The notes beneath the pieces are model-generated. The model searched no databases. It saw only the letters and a program-made list of their open reading frames with translations, and was not told the origin of the DNA. Shown piece by piece: positions 20,563-34,012 of a stretch of 64,000 nucleotides of DNA; positions within the stretch are counted from its first letter, which is position 1, and each line of letters starts with the position of its first letter. The position numbers were made by a program, and so were the translations under genes. Origin of the DNA: Cricetomys ansorgei (taxonomy: Eukaryota; Chordata; Mammalia; Rodentia; Nesomyidae); contig JAMJFZ010003734.1 in the NCBI GenBank assembly GCA_026225945.1, forward strand, positions 35,218-99,217, given 5' to 3'.

Positions 20563-23500
20563 CAAGACACAAAATAGAATGAATTGATATTACTTAGAAA
20601 GAATATTTTAGTATTTTAGGGAAAAATGTGGTATCATGGTGAGATTATCCTACACAGAAAAGTATAAACATAGGAAAATAATTCTGACTTATAGCAGGTA
20701 TAAGATGCTGTTTTGGAAATTGGACACTTGTCAGCCGGGAGGACTCTTGAGCTGAGTGTACACACATCTTACTGCCTCTCTTTTCAGGACAACCTTTTCT
20801 CTTACAATCACCATGGAAACCCTTGGGTGGGGACCAATATAATCTGCCTCCCCACATATCCACATTTATGAACATCATGAAGGCAGCTGATAAAGTCACC
20901 ACAAGATTATTTCCTGAGAGATGCTGACTCTCAACAGTTCTTAAAGCCAGCCTTCCCTGGTAATGAACAGGTTGCTGTGATTTTAAGTCTATGGATATTC
21001 AGCCCTCAGGCTTTGGGGTATTGAAATGTGAAATTATCTAGGCATTTGCTCTGGGTTAATCAGGAGAGGCAAGAAATGTGTTAAAAGACTGATAAGAAGG
21101 AAATCATGGAATGAATTGGGACTTCAACACATTCAAAATCCTTCCCTGCTGACAGAAAAGGGAATGGGCTTAAGGAAGAAGTGGATCAAAAGATAGGAAT
21201 CCAGTCTTCAAAGGATGCTTTTTCCATGAATTGAACCCATGAAACCAGAATGAACCAAGGCTGGTCAGGAATCAGGACAGAGAATGTGAACTCAGAAGAC
21301 TAAGGACTGGTTCAGGCCAGATACAAGGGTACAGAAACTTTCATGTCCGCTTTTCTAATTACTCACTTTACGTTTTTGTAGGCACCAACGACTTTTAGAA
21401 AACCAGCTGACAGAGAAGGAATGCTACAAGATGAAGGTCTTGGGTTCTCTGCAAACAGGTAGATGGTTTCTAATTTGAGTAATTTGTATAGATTCTTAGT
21501 CTTCATGAATTAAAATATGCTGTGAATGAGAAGATGTCACTGTAGAAAACAGCCCCATGTTTGTTAAGAACTCACTAGAAATTGTCCGTAAAAGTCTAGT
21601 TTAATAATAAATAATTAATCCAATAAATCTAATGCTGTATTCAGTAGTAAATTACAAAATCAATTCTACTAGTATTAAATTATCTTCCAAAGGGAGGTAA
21701 AGCACTTTAAATAAAGGGGTGCAGCATGCTGCCTGCCCCACAGCTCCTTGAAATGTATCTTAGAAATTGTGTACATGGCTTCAACTTTCATGCCTTCAGG
21801 CAGAACTCTCATAAGATCTGTCTAATTATAAGAAACTGAGAAACATAAATACAATTTCAGACAGCCATATGCTTAGGAGGTATACAAATCCATCAGGAGA
21901 GAGAAAGAGAAGCTTAGCATTGGGAGCAAGTTATCTGTACCTCCTCTGTAAACTAAAATGTCTGTGTAAATACAGCATTCAGATAAAATAGTGACTGCAA
22001 AACACAAACACAAGTACCTGAACAGCCAATGCTTTACAGGCAATGCTTGCTATGCCTCTATCATTGCTCACTACTATTGGCATTTATTAGATACAGCAAT
22101 ACTGAAAATAAACTCTATTTCAATGAACGTAAAAGGCAATTGTAAAAGAAACAATGTTCTATGAGAGATATTGAACATATCATGAAAGGCAAAAAGCTGA
22201 ACATATTGTGAAGGAAAAGAATTCCCTCCAGCAGGAGGTTTTGAGAGTGGAAGCTTCATGTACACATCCTTAAGAGCATACTAATGGACATATTTTCCAG
22301 TGAAAACAGATAGTAGGAAAATTAGATGACAACATGCAAAGCATAAGTGACAGAAGCAGAAGATAGATGAATTTCTTTCATTTTCTATATTAAAGCATTA
22401 AGAGAAAAGGTAATCATAGAAAGTCTACAGAGGCAGTTGATCATCACTCACCTATTAATGTCTGGAACACATCGTGTGTTTGTGTTCTGCTTTCTTATGT
22501 TCTGGAAGTGATGAAGACCAGGCTATATTCATTCTATGATGAGACCCATTTAAAATTATTTCCCCAGCTTCAAAGTTGATGCACATTTCATTAATAATCT
22601 ATTTTTATATAGTAAAATGCTGTTGCAGATGATGTATCAGCAAGCATATTCAAGATGATAATTTTGTTCTAAAAGGCAGTGATTTATTGTCCTAAATGGT
22701 ATGAGACTTAAACAGCTAGCACTGAACAAATGGGACTCTTGTGGGGAATGTATAAAAATTTCTATATGACATTATTACTCACATAGGAAAAATGCATTAT
22801 TCCATTAGTAGCTTTAACATAATTTCAGCGACATCAGTAAAATTTGCTTTTTAATGAGTCTAGGAATACAAAAACTAGGCTTAATATATAGAAGTCTATG
22901 AATAAAATATCCTTTGAGGATTTTCATTTTACCAAATACTTGAAGTTTTTCTTTTTTTTTTTTTCATTTTACTTAAGTTTGTTAGTAGAAGAAAAAAAAG
23001 GGGGTGAGGAAATGCTTTGTGCAACTTTTCATTTTTTTCTGTATATATCTTGGGAATTATGTAACAAAATACAATAGGCAATATTTAAAAACTAACTGTG
23101 AGATAGACCCAGGAGGGCAGACAGCTGTTTGATGAGCAAAATAGCAGATAAACACTTATAATCAATTAGTTTAGGGATAATAGGGCAGCAAAACTAAACT
23201 TCTCATGTAACCCCATGAATATATGTTCTTCAAATTTTTCCATAATAATCATCCTTTGAAGACAAGTCACATTTGTTCAACACATGAATGTGTATATATG
23301 CTGAGTTTGGTAGACATTAGTCTATGTGCATTATTAGTCAGATATGTTAAATTGAACGGGGTAGGGACTAAATACATGGATGATAACAATTGCTGTTTTC
23401 TCTTATAGAATAAGAGAATACACAAATAAAAATCATGAAAGCAAAGTGCAAGATAGTGTCAGTTGTGACCAGATGTGTTTGTGAATAATCTCCCAAAGAA

Positions 23501-23883
23501 TAGGGAATGTGATTAAGTGGAACACTTCTGAGTTTATGCTAAAAGAACCAACCAGCCCATCTCCCTCATTAATTTAGATACTGGCTGAGAAACCTGCATG
23601 CCACATGTGGTCAAACTGCTTCTTTATGTAACAATAATCACTGAATTTTATTTGATGGAAGACAATGCAAGCGACATTGTATCTACTACTTCCCAGTATT
23701 ATTGAGAAAAGAGATAAACTGTGCCATTAGCAGATTTTTCAATGTAGACCAAACTAGTCAACATTTTATATGCATTAAGATGCATAATGGAAATGAAATA
23801 TTTATCATGTTTTACTTGTTTTGAGGGCTAGATGACAGACTTGTTTCTTTTTGGTTTCTTTCTGTTGGTTCACACGGGTATTT
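20563..23883. other. Unassigned repeat-poor DNA
   Basis: Over 3 kb without a recognised interspersed element. A poly-T run lies near 22950-22964. Minus-strand frames of 85 codons (20645-20902) and 63 codons (22074-22265) have no motifs. Confidence 0.5.
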
Positions 23884-24017
23884 TGTTTTGGATATGATCT
23901 CCCACTAGCTAATCTGACGTTGGACTCAGCATGCAGTCTAGGTAGAGCCTTACTTCTCAGTCCTATGCCTTTGAATTCTGTATGCTAGGATTACAAACCT
24001 ATACTACAAAGCCTGAC
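23884..24017 (-). mobile_element. Old B1/B4-type SINE fragment, antisense
   Basis: In plus-strand order: TTGTTTTGGATATGATCTCC, CTAATCTGACGTTGGACTC, GCATGCAGTCTAGGTAGAGC, then ATGCTAGGATTACAAACC and CTACAAAGCCTGACA. This parallels antisense B1 (GAGACAGGGTCTC, CTGGCCTCGAACTC, GCTGGGATTACAGGC, CCACCATGCCTGGC). Divergence is high. Confidence 0.52.
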
Positions 24018-25276
24018 AATATTTTGTGTAAAGTCTTCTTCCAACTTGTTTGTAGCTGCAGAGGACTTAGAAGCACTTAAATACACATATATCCTTGGAA
24101 AGCCAACTGTCTTTTAAATGAAAGAGAAAGCCATATAAGGGAAATCCATCATCTGTATACTCACTGCCATGATCAGTTTACTGTATTAGTCCTTTGGGGC
24201 TAATATAAGCATGTCTTGACAGGCAAACTGTATCATAAAGAGGAATGAACATTACATATTGTTTTACCAGTTACAATCCTAGGTGCTGAATTAAAAATGG
24301 AACTTCATATCAATAATGACAAAGTATATTTTAATCAAACCAGAAATTTCTACATGTAAGACCTCACAAATTACATTTGAGAAGTATGTTACTGAATAAA
24401 CTTTTAAATTATTAAATAAATATGTGTGGCTTTTTGATAAATAATTATTACTTTACCTGTTGAACCTTCTATTAACCCATTAAATAAACACATAAATAGA
24501 CATATATCAGCAAAAAGAAGCATTCTGATCCATAGAGAAAAATATAAAATAATTCATACAGTAGAAAACATTAAGGCATTCTTGTTACACTAAGCCCAAT
24601 CCTGCATAAATTTTTGGCAAAGTCTCAAACACTTTTTTAGAAATTTGATTTCTTAAGCATGAAAATGATTTTAAATCCAAATTTATTTAATAGTAGTTGA
24701 TATTCATAGTATGGAAAAGGCTTGGTATTTGCTCTATAAAACCAAACAGAGTTAAAAATCCATAATTAATGAACTAATTACAAATTACTCTTGAAAAACT
24801 GTTTATGAATAAAATCAGAATGACTGTGTCTTATTTTTCAATGTCAATGCTAAGAGACTGCAAAGTTATGAGACAGCTGGCTATTTCCATTTACCCACCT
24901 TGTCATGTAATTAATTGGATGAGTATATAAATGGAAAATGTGGTACAGAGACAGCCCTATCTGAGCAGATGGTACATGCTTCCCCAGCTCTAAGAATGTA
25001 CATCGTTAATTTATTTTATTTAGTTTTACATTCCTCTTACAAGCTGTGTGTGAAAATGATATGAACAATAGCACTGAAAATAAACTGCCATGGATATGCA
25101 CAACCACCTCCCCTGACTTTTTTCATTTCATGTCACTGAGAACTCAACAAAGTCTGTTGCTCTCCAAGGTCCTAGAATGTACAACCTGAATAAAACAAAC
25201 TGATTCCTTTCTGTATAGTGTTGCGATTAATGGGAGAAGAGAGAATCAAAACACGATAGGTTGTAACATCTATCCT
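24018..25276. other. Unassigned AT-rich DNA
   Basis: No repeat or gene recognised. The stretch 24830-25110 has balanced complexity and no repeat signature; it could be tested for conservation. Confidence 0.48.
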
Positions 25277-25334
25277 TTGTGTGTGTGTGTGTGTGTGTGC
25301 GTATGTGTGTGTGTGTGTGTGTGTGTTTGTGTGC
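25277..25334. repeat. (GT)n microsatellite
   Basis: GT tract interrupted by GCGTAT and TTT, about 58 bp. Confidence 0.96.
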
Positions 25335-26946
25335 ATGCACATATGTGCAAGAGAGATAGGGGAATAAAAGAGAAGAGATGAGGAAATACTGGAATTGACT
25401 TCTTTTTCAACAAATTTAAATGAAGTAAAATTCATTCTCAAAGAACCATTCTAAATAGAAGAAATAACCAACATGAACTGATTTTGTGGTTTTTGGAACT
25501 TACACATCATGAGAAGTCCAGTCCAGTAGCAGAGAGATTGCTGAGAACAGTGCTATAAATGTTGGTCAGGAGTCATCCCTTTGTGTCTTTGTAAAAGAGA
25601 AGTTTGTTGGATTTTTGTTCTTCTTCACCAAGACAATATGACTCTTGGGTAATATAAATGGCAAAGAAGACAACAACTCTCATCAATTTTTATGCAATTA
25701 TTTTCTTTTCTGTCCTATGTTGATTCTCTTTTTTGTCAGGTACTTAAATATCTCTCAGTCTCTGCTTCCATTTTCCCAAGCTGACAGATGACCTTGGAGA
25801 AGTGTTCTTATCTCCAAAACATGTGAAAACATAAATTATTATATTGTAATGAAATTTGGATAGACCATGTTTTTTGATATTTTCATTTTAATTATTTACA
25901 CAAAATTATAGACTATTTTATATGTACAAGGTACTGTTTTGTTTTTTATCAATGAACCCATAATAAACAGATAAATCCACAATATCAATACTGATCTTGG
26001 TGCTCATAAGGAATCAGAAGATCTTTTCCTGTCTACAAACTGACAAGGAAGTTCCACTTGATGAGAAGTCTCTGGTACTGAATCCTCTCACAACCACCAA
26101 CTCTTGTTTGGATTCGTATGGCAATCCAGATGTCCTAGAAATGCTCTCAGGGTGCAGATTGCCTTTGCACCTTCTGGAAGCAGTGTTTTGTAGCACTGAA
26201 ATACTACCATCTACCCTTTCTCCTCACCCATATCTAAAGCCACATACAACAGCTGCATGTTCAATAATTCAGGCTTCATAAGCCTTCTTGCATTACACTC
26301 TTCTCCATCTTTTAACCCAATAAACACAGATTTATGCTGCACAGTCAGGTTTACAACAGACTCAAATAAGTACAACTTTTAAACTGCATATATATATTTA
26401 GCTTTGGAACAAGTTTGTACATTTAAAGTTAAATTCAAATATTTTACACATTAGTCTTGAAACGTTAATTATTAATTTTTAATTTGAAACAATTGGGAAT
26501 TGTGTTAATAGTTGAAAATGAAATCTATTTAATTTTACTCTCAATTGTACTACTTTCAGAGTTAAATAAATGAACTATGAAACATGTAGGATATAGATGG
26601 CTGTATAATATAGAAAATAAAGACATTATGTAAATTAGTTGTCATTGAAATTAGAACTCCAAAAAAACTGAACTGTGCCAGTGTAAGGCTGGCGGTGTTT
26701 TCATGAGCTAATAGCTCACATGACAATTCCCACATTTAATCATGAAGTAAGCTACCATATCAGAATAATTTCAATAATATCCAATGTTCATGCTTTGAAA
26801 AGTATAATAATGGCAGAACCCTATTACATCTAGTTTATGCATTACAAAAAGGTAATTAAAGTCATTTTTAGACATAAAAATAACCGAGTTTTAAAAAAAC
26901 AGTGTCTCATCTTTAATAATTATTTCAAGAAGAAAGATTCTTGCTT
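25335..26946. other. Unassigned AT-rich DNA
   Basis: No recognised repeat. A 94-codon plus-strand frame (25997-26281) overlaps a 60-codon minus-strand frame; neither has a domain signature. Confidence 0.48.
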
Positions 26947-27202
26947 GGGTCTGGAAAGTTGGTTCATTGGGTAAAAATCTTTTCTGCAGAGCCATAGAAC
27001 CTCATTTTGAATGTCTAGCATTCGTACAAAATTCTGGATGTGGCTAAGTTAGGTGAACCTTAAGCTTTACACTGTGAGGGAAAGAGACAGAGGATTATTT
27101 GAGCTTGCTGACTACTATTTTAGCTACAGTTTGAGAGAAACCCTATCAGAAGAAAATAAGAGATATTTTATCTTTTATAACCTTTTTGACACACACACAC
27201 AT
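26947..27202 (+). mobile_element. B4 SINE, diverged
   Basis: The head GGGTCTGGAAAGTTGGTTCA then TTGGGTAAAAATCTTTTCTG matches the ID-like part of B4, including the CTCATTTTGAATGTCTAGCA region. A degenerate B1-like half follows, with GACAGAGGATTATTTGAGCTT and GAGAGAAACCCTATCAG. It ends in TTTTTGACACACACACACA. High divergence marks an old insertion. Confidence 0.68.
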
Positions 27203-30200
27203 AGTGCAATATTTATGATACCAGTTTGTGTGCTCTTCCATTTCTGCCTTCCCCTCTTTCTCCTTTGTCCCTATATCTACCCTCCCAAAATACTAAGTCT
27301 GTAATATTCTACAGAAGTGCTCTAATATTGCAATACATCTTAGCATTGTTTGATTTTTGTTTAATATTGAAATAAGCACTCTATATATGTCTTAGTCTCA
27401 CTTTAAAAATTCTATCCTATGGATTCACCTACCTATTTCTACTACGTGACATTATGGATACTCACCAGAATCTATTTTTTTTAAGCCTATCATTTTTTAT
27501 TGAATGGTGCAGCCCAATGTAAAACACAGTATCCAGACATTCTTTACCCATGTCCCTGGAACCTTGAGTGTAGAAGTTTATTTTTAGTTGTTTTTAAAAT
27601 GTTGTTTTGTGAACTGTTGGGTAAGGGTCTGCCTGGGTCTTGTGTTTTGTATGGTCTTCAGGTGCTGTATTTCTGTGGGAAATGTTTGATTGCCTATAAT
27701 CTGTACCTGAGGTGTTCTGAATCAATAAAAACACCTGAGGTTAAACAGTTGGCGGTTCCACTGTGAGTATGGTGCTAGCCAGGATGTTGGTTCTCTCTGC
27801 TGAGTTCTGGAAGGGTTTGCAGTTATAAAATATGCCTTCTTGTCTTCCTTGCTTAGCCACCACAGCAGTGAACTACTATACTTGAGTGTCACCACATCCA
27901 TAAAAAGTGTGGTAGCTTATTTGTCTGGAGAACTCTCTTGACATGATCATACTATCTTCTTTACCTCAGCACTAACATCTTTACTAAGCACTTACCCTTA
28001 AAAGAAAGATGTAGAACATTTCACACATACACAAGACAGAGAGATAGGAAGTTGTGAAAAGAATAAGAATACTAAAAATAGTAGCTTATATAGTTGACCA
28101 GTAGCATGAATTTCTAATGAATTCTTGCTTTTACAAATTAAAAAATATTTCTAGATTGCTAGGATTAAGTTTTAGCCCATACCAAGAAATAAGTTTAATT
28201 CTGCAGGAAAAATCATAACTTGTGGTCCATCTCTGATTCACTATATATCAGGGAATTAGAGGCATTTGTAATGGCTCTGGGAATGACAGAACATGAGGAA
28301 AGAATACTCAGCTTTCAGGAGATAACTATGTTGACAGAGAAACATGTGATGGAAATTTATTGATTGAGGCTCAGTTGGCATCTGGACCAGGTCATCGTAA
28401 GCTGTCAACATTACTTTTGTTTTGAACTTTAAACATGAGATTGTTTAAATTGAGGTAGAGTTTGCAGAAGAATTTTAACAGATTATTGAGCAAAGGGCTC
28501 AGGATTCACAAGAGGAGAAAATAATTTGAGACAGTCTCCAATCCTATAGAACACACTAATTCATCACATTCTCAGAAAGACCATATTTCCTATAAAACAC
28601 TGGAAATGGGATCATAAACTGATCTTTGACCAAGGTTTATTTAAAGCTAATGAAGTAGGAACATAGAAACTTGTGGTCAGGGCTTTGTTCTCTGCATATA
28701 TAATATGCATATATAATGAATATAAAATATAAATATAAAAAATATAAAATGCATATATAATAGTGATTGATAGATACCCTTAGAAAATGACTACAGAACT
28801 GCACTTTAATGACCAATACTTATCATTTGGTCTCTATAAACTGTTGAATGACATAGTATGAAAGCCATAGTAAATGTTAATACCCTAGTCATCTGCTCCC
28901 AGCCAAGCTCACATATCAGAGGGACCGTTGCATCTCCAAATAACCTAAATACAGCACAGATTTCAATATTTCAGCCACTGAGAAATTTTGGTCCCCAATG
29001 TGCCCTTGTTCACCTCATCTATCTTGTACTTTTAGATTCAAAGGGTTTTATAGATGATGAAGGGTTATAGTAAATCAAGGATGCATCCAAATTCAGTTGC
29101 TATGATGGGTGAGGAGTCAACAGAAGCTTAGGCATTGGGCTCCTATAAAACTTTGAAAATCTTTATTTTTATCTTTACCATTATTTTTATCTATACCAAA
29201 AGGAACTATGTAGTCATGCTATGTCCTACAACTATGTAAAGCTGTATACTGGTATGATGTTTGACTGCTCAACCAGTGAACATCATACAGAATGGAATTC
29301 TCCCTCTCTCTTACTATTGTTGGGTGAGAACTAAAATCACCAAAGACATAGGCCTCTGGGAATACCAGTGGTGTTATCAGGCAGATGACTTATTGCCTTT
29401 TTATATAAGTGAGGGATTATCTATATTATGACTGATAAAAGAACTTCCTTTTGAGATCTTGGTTTCATAATTTCTCCACCATGATGTACAGCACTGTCAC
29501 ACCATGTTGATTAGGATATTTTGTCATCTTAATTAGAGTAGTAAGTAATACAATTAAAAGCATGGTATTTTCTTTATCCTCTGAGAGGTCCTGTAAATTA
29601 GCCCATGGTTCTTAATGGAGCACTTGACATACAATGCAGGTGAAAGACCTAGGAGTATAACATCATGAGATAAGAGGTTCTTGGGAAGTTGGGTGCAGAG
29701 AAATTTTTATATCAACATTTTTATAACTTAGTAGACCAAACTTCCTCAGGGTAAAGTTTTCTTAAATACTCTTAGTGATATAAAAAAAAGATATATGAGA
29801 CAGAGTATTTAAAATATGCTCGAGAGAACTGATAAATATTCATGAACTGTATAGGATCAACACATATCATTGACTCTCCTGGTTTCATGATAAAAATCTC
29901 AAGTGTTTTGGGCCTTAGAGGAAGAGAAAAGTCTGAGTCAGAATAGCTGAAGAGAGCTTTATGGAGAGCCTAGGATTTGAGGGGAGTTCTGTGTAATATT
30001 TGAGGAAATAAAATGAATCGTACACTTGGTGAAAAGAGGGCAAAATGAAATACACACAAAGAAAAAATGTCTTAGGCACAGGGAAAGCTTAGGAAGAAAA
30101 AAGAGTGAAAAGTCTTCATTGTCATCAGATCCTGAAGAGATTTTTAGGCATATGGCTTCATCAAATTATGATAGTGTATGAAATTACAAGAGGTGAGAAA

Positions 30201-30520
30201 TATATTCAGAGATGAATTGACTGATGAGAACAATGTCTGATAGAACAATCATGGAAAGGAATCAGGATGGGAATTCCTGACTTCCTTTCCAATTGGATAT
30301 TAATCTATTGTTTTCCTTGAAAGCTTTTTATCCTCTAGCTATCCAGTAAATCTCAGAAGACAATAAATAAATCATTCCCAACTCTTTCTCACTCCAACTT
30401 TCCCTCCTACATTGTCATTTTTATCCAGTGATTTACTGCCCATCTAGTCACAAGCTTCTTGTTATTTTTCATGTGACATTTACATCAGATAACTCTCATG
30501 AACTCCCAGTATCATGGCAG
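27203..30520. other. Unassigned AT-rich DNA
   Basis: No family assigned. The segment 27490-27900 has an AATAAA (near 27724) and a TATAAAA (near 27826) and could be a decayed LTR, but I cannot match it. An AT-rich patch with three GCATATATAAT copies lies at 28694-28761. Confidence 0.42.
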
Positions 30521-30662
30521 CCAGACCTGATAGTTCATAGCTTTATTCCCAGAACTTAAGAATCTGAAGCAGGAGGATTGCTATGAATTTTGGTGTACTG
30601 TAGACTATATACTAATCATCCTAAGCTTCAAATTGAGACTCTTAATACAGAATAAATGAAAA
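30521..30662 (+). mobile_element. Proto-B1-type SINE (7SL-derived), diverged
   Basis: Sense B1-like order: CCAGACCTGATAGTTCATAG, TTTATTCCCAGAACTTAAGA, TCTGAAGCAGGAGGATTGCT, ATGAATTTTGGTGTACTGTA, AATTGAGACTCTTAATACAG and an A-rich end. The GAAGCAGGAGGATTGC form, rather than GGCAGGTGGATC, suits the older PB1 class. Confidence 0.65.
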
Positions 30663-31544
30663 AAGCTACATATATCTTCTGCCTAGATTGTTTCACTTGT
30701 TTGCTGTCAAACTTTACAAGCCAGTAGTGGTTAGGATGAATATGAATCCAGTGTAATAGAAACTAGCAAAGTGTAGGTTACAAAATAAGTGGTACTTTTT
30801 ATAGATAACAGTGTGTATAATACAAGTCTCCCTTTCTAGTTAGCCTGTATTATCCTTCCTGTGCAGTGTTACCTCTCCATTGTTTGTAAGAAAGCTGTTT
30901 CTCTTAGAGAAAAGGGATCTTCTTTCAAATAGCGATGTGAGTAATGAAGAAGGGTAAAGGACTTTTATGTGTAACTTAGTTTCTTTATTTATTTTGTATG
31001 GTGTTTTTTGTTTGTTGAGAATATTAGGTATTCATGAAGTTACAGCAAGCAAGCTTTAATTTCCTTCTCATTGGCTCTGAATAAATTACATAGACATCCT
31101 TACATACATGTTCATAAAATATATCCCCTGTGGTGACCTTACAAAACCAAGACAAAGTCAGTAAAATAAAGGAAACCCAGTGGTTCTGGGAAACCCAGAA
31201 GGCTCTACCAGAATATCTAAAACTCTTCATGGTGGTTACTTCTTGAAGAGGTCCATTTTCGGTAGTGACCCCAACAGTAAGCATCTTTTCAGCAATGAGT
31301 CAAGCTAGATAAATATTAATATTTCCTAGAGTGCTTGGTCTGTTCTTTAGCTGCAACTGCTTATTTCTTTCATTCCAACTCTGAGTTTTAAAATAACAAG
31401 ACATTTTCTGAATTGTTGAAAAACGATTCAAGTTTGTCTCAGCAGCCAACTTTCCCCTCAAGCCTTTTCCAGACAATTTACCACTTTTCAGGCAGTTGTT
31501 TTCTTAAAAGGCAAATTGCATAGTGTCACCCAAATTTTATTTCC
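30663..31544. other. Unassigned DNA
   Basis: No recognised repeat or gene; an 86-codon minus-strand frame (31024-31284) has no motif. Confidence 0.48.
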
Positions 31545-31670
31545 TTCAGAAGCTTCCCATTGCCCTTAAATAGAGGCCCCCACTTATTAACATGGCATTT
31601 GCTCATTCTAAACATTGCCAAATGTAGCTTAACCACTCAGTCTACTCCAGCTAAACCACTCTGTTTGAAC
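31545..31670 (-). mobile_element. Possible ancient L2-like repeat, antisense
   Basis: AGAAGCTTCCCATTGCCCTT, AATAGAGGCCCCCACTTATT, AACATGGCATTTGCTCATTC and CTACTCCAGCTAAACCACTC follow the order of an ancient mammalian repeat usually seen antisense as CCCATTGCC, AAAGTCCAAACTCCTT, AGCATGGCATTCAAGG and CTCCAGCCACACTGG. I believe that is an L2 3' part, but the assignment is from memory. Confidence 0.42.
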
Positions 31671-31744
31671 TTTCTTTTTCATTCTTAGTTTTTCCTTCCA
31701 GGGATCGAACCATGTTTTCTTCTACTCAGGAACACACTTTTAAT

Positions 31745-32248
31745 TTTTTTGTGTGTACACATGTTCTTGTTGTGTACAAGTTCATTTAGGAATGTATGCC
31801 TGTGTACACATAAGTGCATCTGTGTGAAGGTCAGAAGTCAACTCAATCACTATCAACTTTTTTCATTTGTCTGTATATGTGCTCATATGTGTATACATTA
31901 ATGTGTCCAAATGTGGGTGCTAGTATGTATTCTATTCTTGTAGAAGTTAGAGGAAAACTTAGTGTGTCACTATGCACCTTTCATATTGTTTTGAAATAGA
32001 GTCTGTTTTTGTTTTTGTTTTTTAATTTTTATTTTTTTATCAGTTGTGTATATTCAGCTTGCTAACCTAAAGGCTTCCAGTGATTCTTATCTCTTAACCT
32101 GCATCTTCAAGCAGGAATACTGAAATGAATGATGGTTCTGCTAGACTTCCACCCTTTACTTGTAATCATGTGATCTGGAGATTCTGATTCAAGACCTCTA
32201 GACTGTATTGCAAGAGCTTTTTATCTATTGAGCCATCTCCCTAGTTCC
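31745..32248 (-). mobile_element. B4-type SINE, antisense, interrupted
   Basis: The right end, ATTGAGCCATCTCCCTAGTT, is the complement of the ID-like head (GGGCTGGGGAGATGGCTC). ATTCAAGACCTCTAGAC and GCAAGAGCTTTTTATC belong to the same head. To the left lie CA/TG-rich tail sequence with GAAGGTCAGAAGTCAACTC (31827) and TAGAAGTTAGAGGAAAAC (31941), two variants of the same B4 tail phrase. This suggests two overlapping antisense B4 tails or an internal duplication. A T-rich block (31998-32041) separates tail and body. Confidence 0.6.
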
Positions 32249-32467
32249 TCATTCACTTTTGAGACAAGAACTCATATTCAACCTGGAGCTCACAGGTTTG
32301 TAAAATTTATTAGACACTCACACTCAAGGATCCACCTGTCTGTCTCTCTTCAAGGCTGAGATTAAAGGTGCATACCACCGCACCCCTTTTTATGTGGTAG
32401 CTGTAATCAAACTCAACCTCATGCATGTGCAGCCACAATTTACCACCTTTTATTTACTACCTAGGCC
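32249..32467 (-). mobile_element. B4 SINE, antisense
   Basis: Plus-strand order: CACTTTTGAGACAAGAACTC, CAACCTGGAGCTCACAGG, AAGGATCCACCTGTCTGTCT, GAGATTAAAGGTGCATACCA, CCGCACCCCTTTTTATGTGG, CAAACTCAACCTCATGCATG and TACTACCTAGGCCC. This is the complement of B4: B1-like half to the left, ID-like head to the right. It lies directly against the previous B4 in the same orientation. Confidence 0.75.
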
Positions 32468-34012
32468 CTTACCTTCTGATTTCATTTATTTCATTTAGTT
32501 AACTCCAGTCTGCTTTGACTTTCAACTGTTGTTACTTCTAAGGAGAAAATCACAACTGTCCTCTAACCAGGAAACATGAACACTCTGTGTCTATGATTTT
32601 CTGACTTCCTACTTTTGGAGTACATAATGTTTCGTTCTAATTCTCACATCACCTGCTCCACTATGTATCAAATGATAGATATTTATGAAAGAAAGATAGC
32701 AAAATAAAAGTAAATAAGAAATTGAGAAAATAAGCTGAGATATTTCTGTATTCAGTCTTCTGCTCTGCCTCTATCTTTACTAGGAAGGCAAGAGAATATT
32801 TTGGTTATCTGCAGAAAACTGGTATCCAGGAAAAACTCAACTGTGATGATCAATATTCCTATTATTCTAAGAAAAAATAAATCTAATAATAGATATAAAT
32901 TTATAAAGCTACCAACTCAATATTAATACTCAGTACTACTCAATATTAATGTAAAATCCTAGATACAATTTTCACACAGTGGTTGTGGATACAGCTTAAT
33001 AAAAAATAAACTTGTTATTACACAGTATTTCTTCTAAGTAACTAATACATACTTTGAGAAATGTTGGCTATAAATATGAATTTTTGCATTAATAAGTCTA
33101 AAGAGAATTTGGAAAGTATATTAATTTAGGAGAAACTGAAAAGTAACTCCACTGCTGAAGAGAAACATATTTTTGAAAAAGAGAAAGAGTAAGAAAAATA
33201 ATTTTATCACAAATAATGAATATGTTTATCATTTATAAATAAATAATGTATCTATTAAAATGATATCTAATTTAAAATAGATTTTCAAAAGTCTGACATA
33301 TAACAGAATTTGAAGTATATTTTGGAAGTCCACGTCATTCTTCAACTATACATATGTTATCAATAACAAGACTATGAAACAAATGTTGCCATTGAATAGT
33401 TAAAATTTGATACTTTGTGATATAATTACAAAGAAAAAAATCAAAGTAAATGGAGTAGAAATGAGGACTTTAATATAAGAAAAGTCAAATGATGCATTTT
33501 GTAAGAAAATTTTCCATAAATGTTAACCAGATTATTTCTAGTTTTATTACATCCACTTAAAACATGTTTATTTCAGCTTTTCTTATTGCCAGTTTTGATG
33601 AGAGAATACTTGTATGCATTTTTAAGGGAATGAATAATTTTTCCAGAGTTTTGGATGAATTTACATAAAAGTATTTCTATTCTTGTCAAACTTGAAAGAA
33701 GTTCTTAGTTTTAGGCTTGGTTGTAATGGAGATAATAATTCACTGTTTCACTTGGGTGTTGTTGACTGCACCAGTGTCTTGGCAAGTGTTAGATTTTGGA
33801 GAAGAATTATGTGAGGGTGCAAGTGCCAACAGATTATTTTTAAATGTATATCAGAACATACAAGGTCGAGAGCTTAGAGACCTTGGCATATTTTAAGTCT
33901 GGAAATACATATCTTATTCTACTTTACTTATCACTGAAATAAGTACATATCTTTTGTTATTGTGTTTGCAGAAATTTTTCAATGTTTATGTAGTATAATT
34001 TCCAAGGATTTA
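32468..34012. other. Unassigned AT-rich DNA
   Basis: Very AT-rich, with A-rich runs around 32660-33500. No repeat family or gene recognised. Confidence 0.48.

Noticed and set aside
27490..27900. Possible solitary LTR with AATAAA and TATAAAA words
   Set aside because: No matching terminal dinucleotides, target duplication or family phrase could be found; the words are common in AT-rich DNA.
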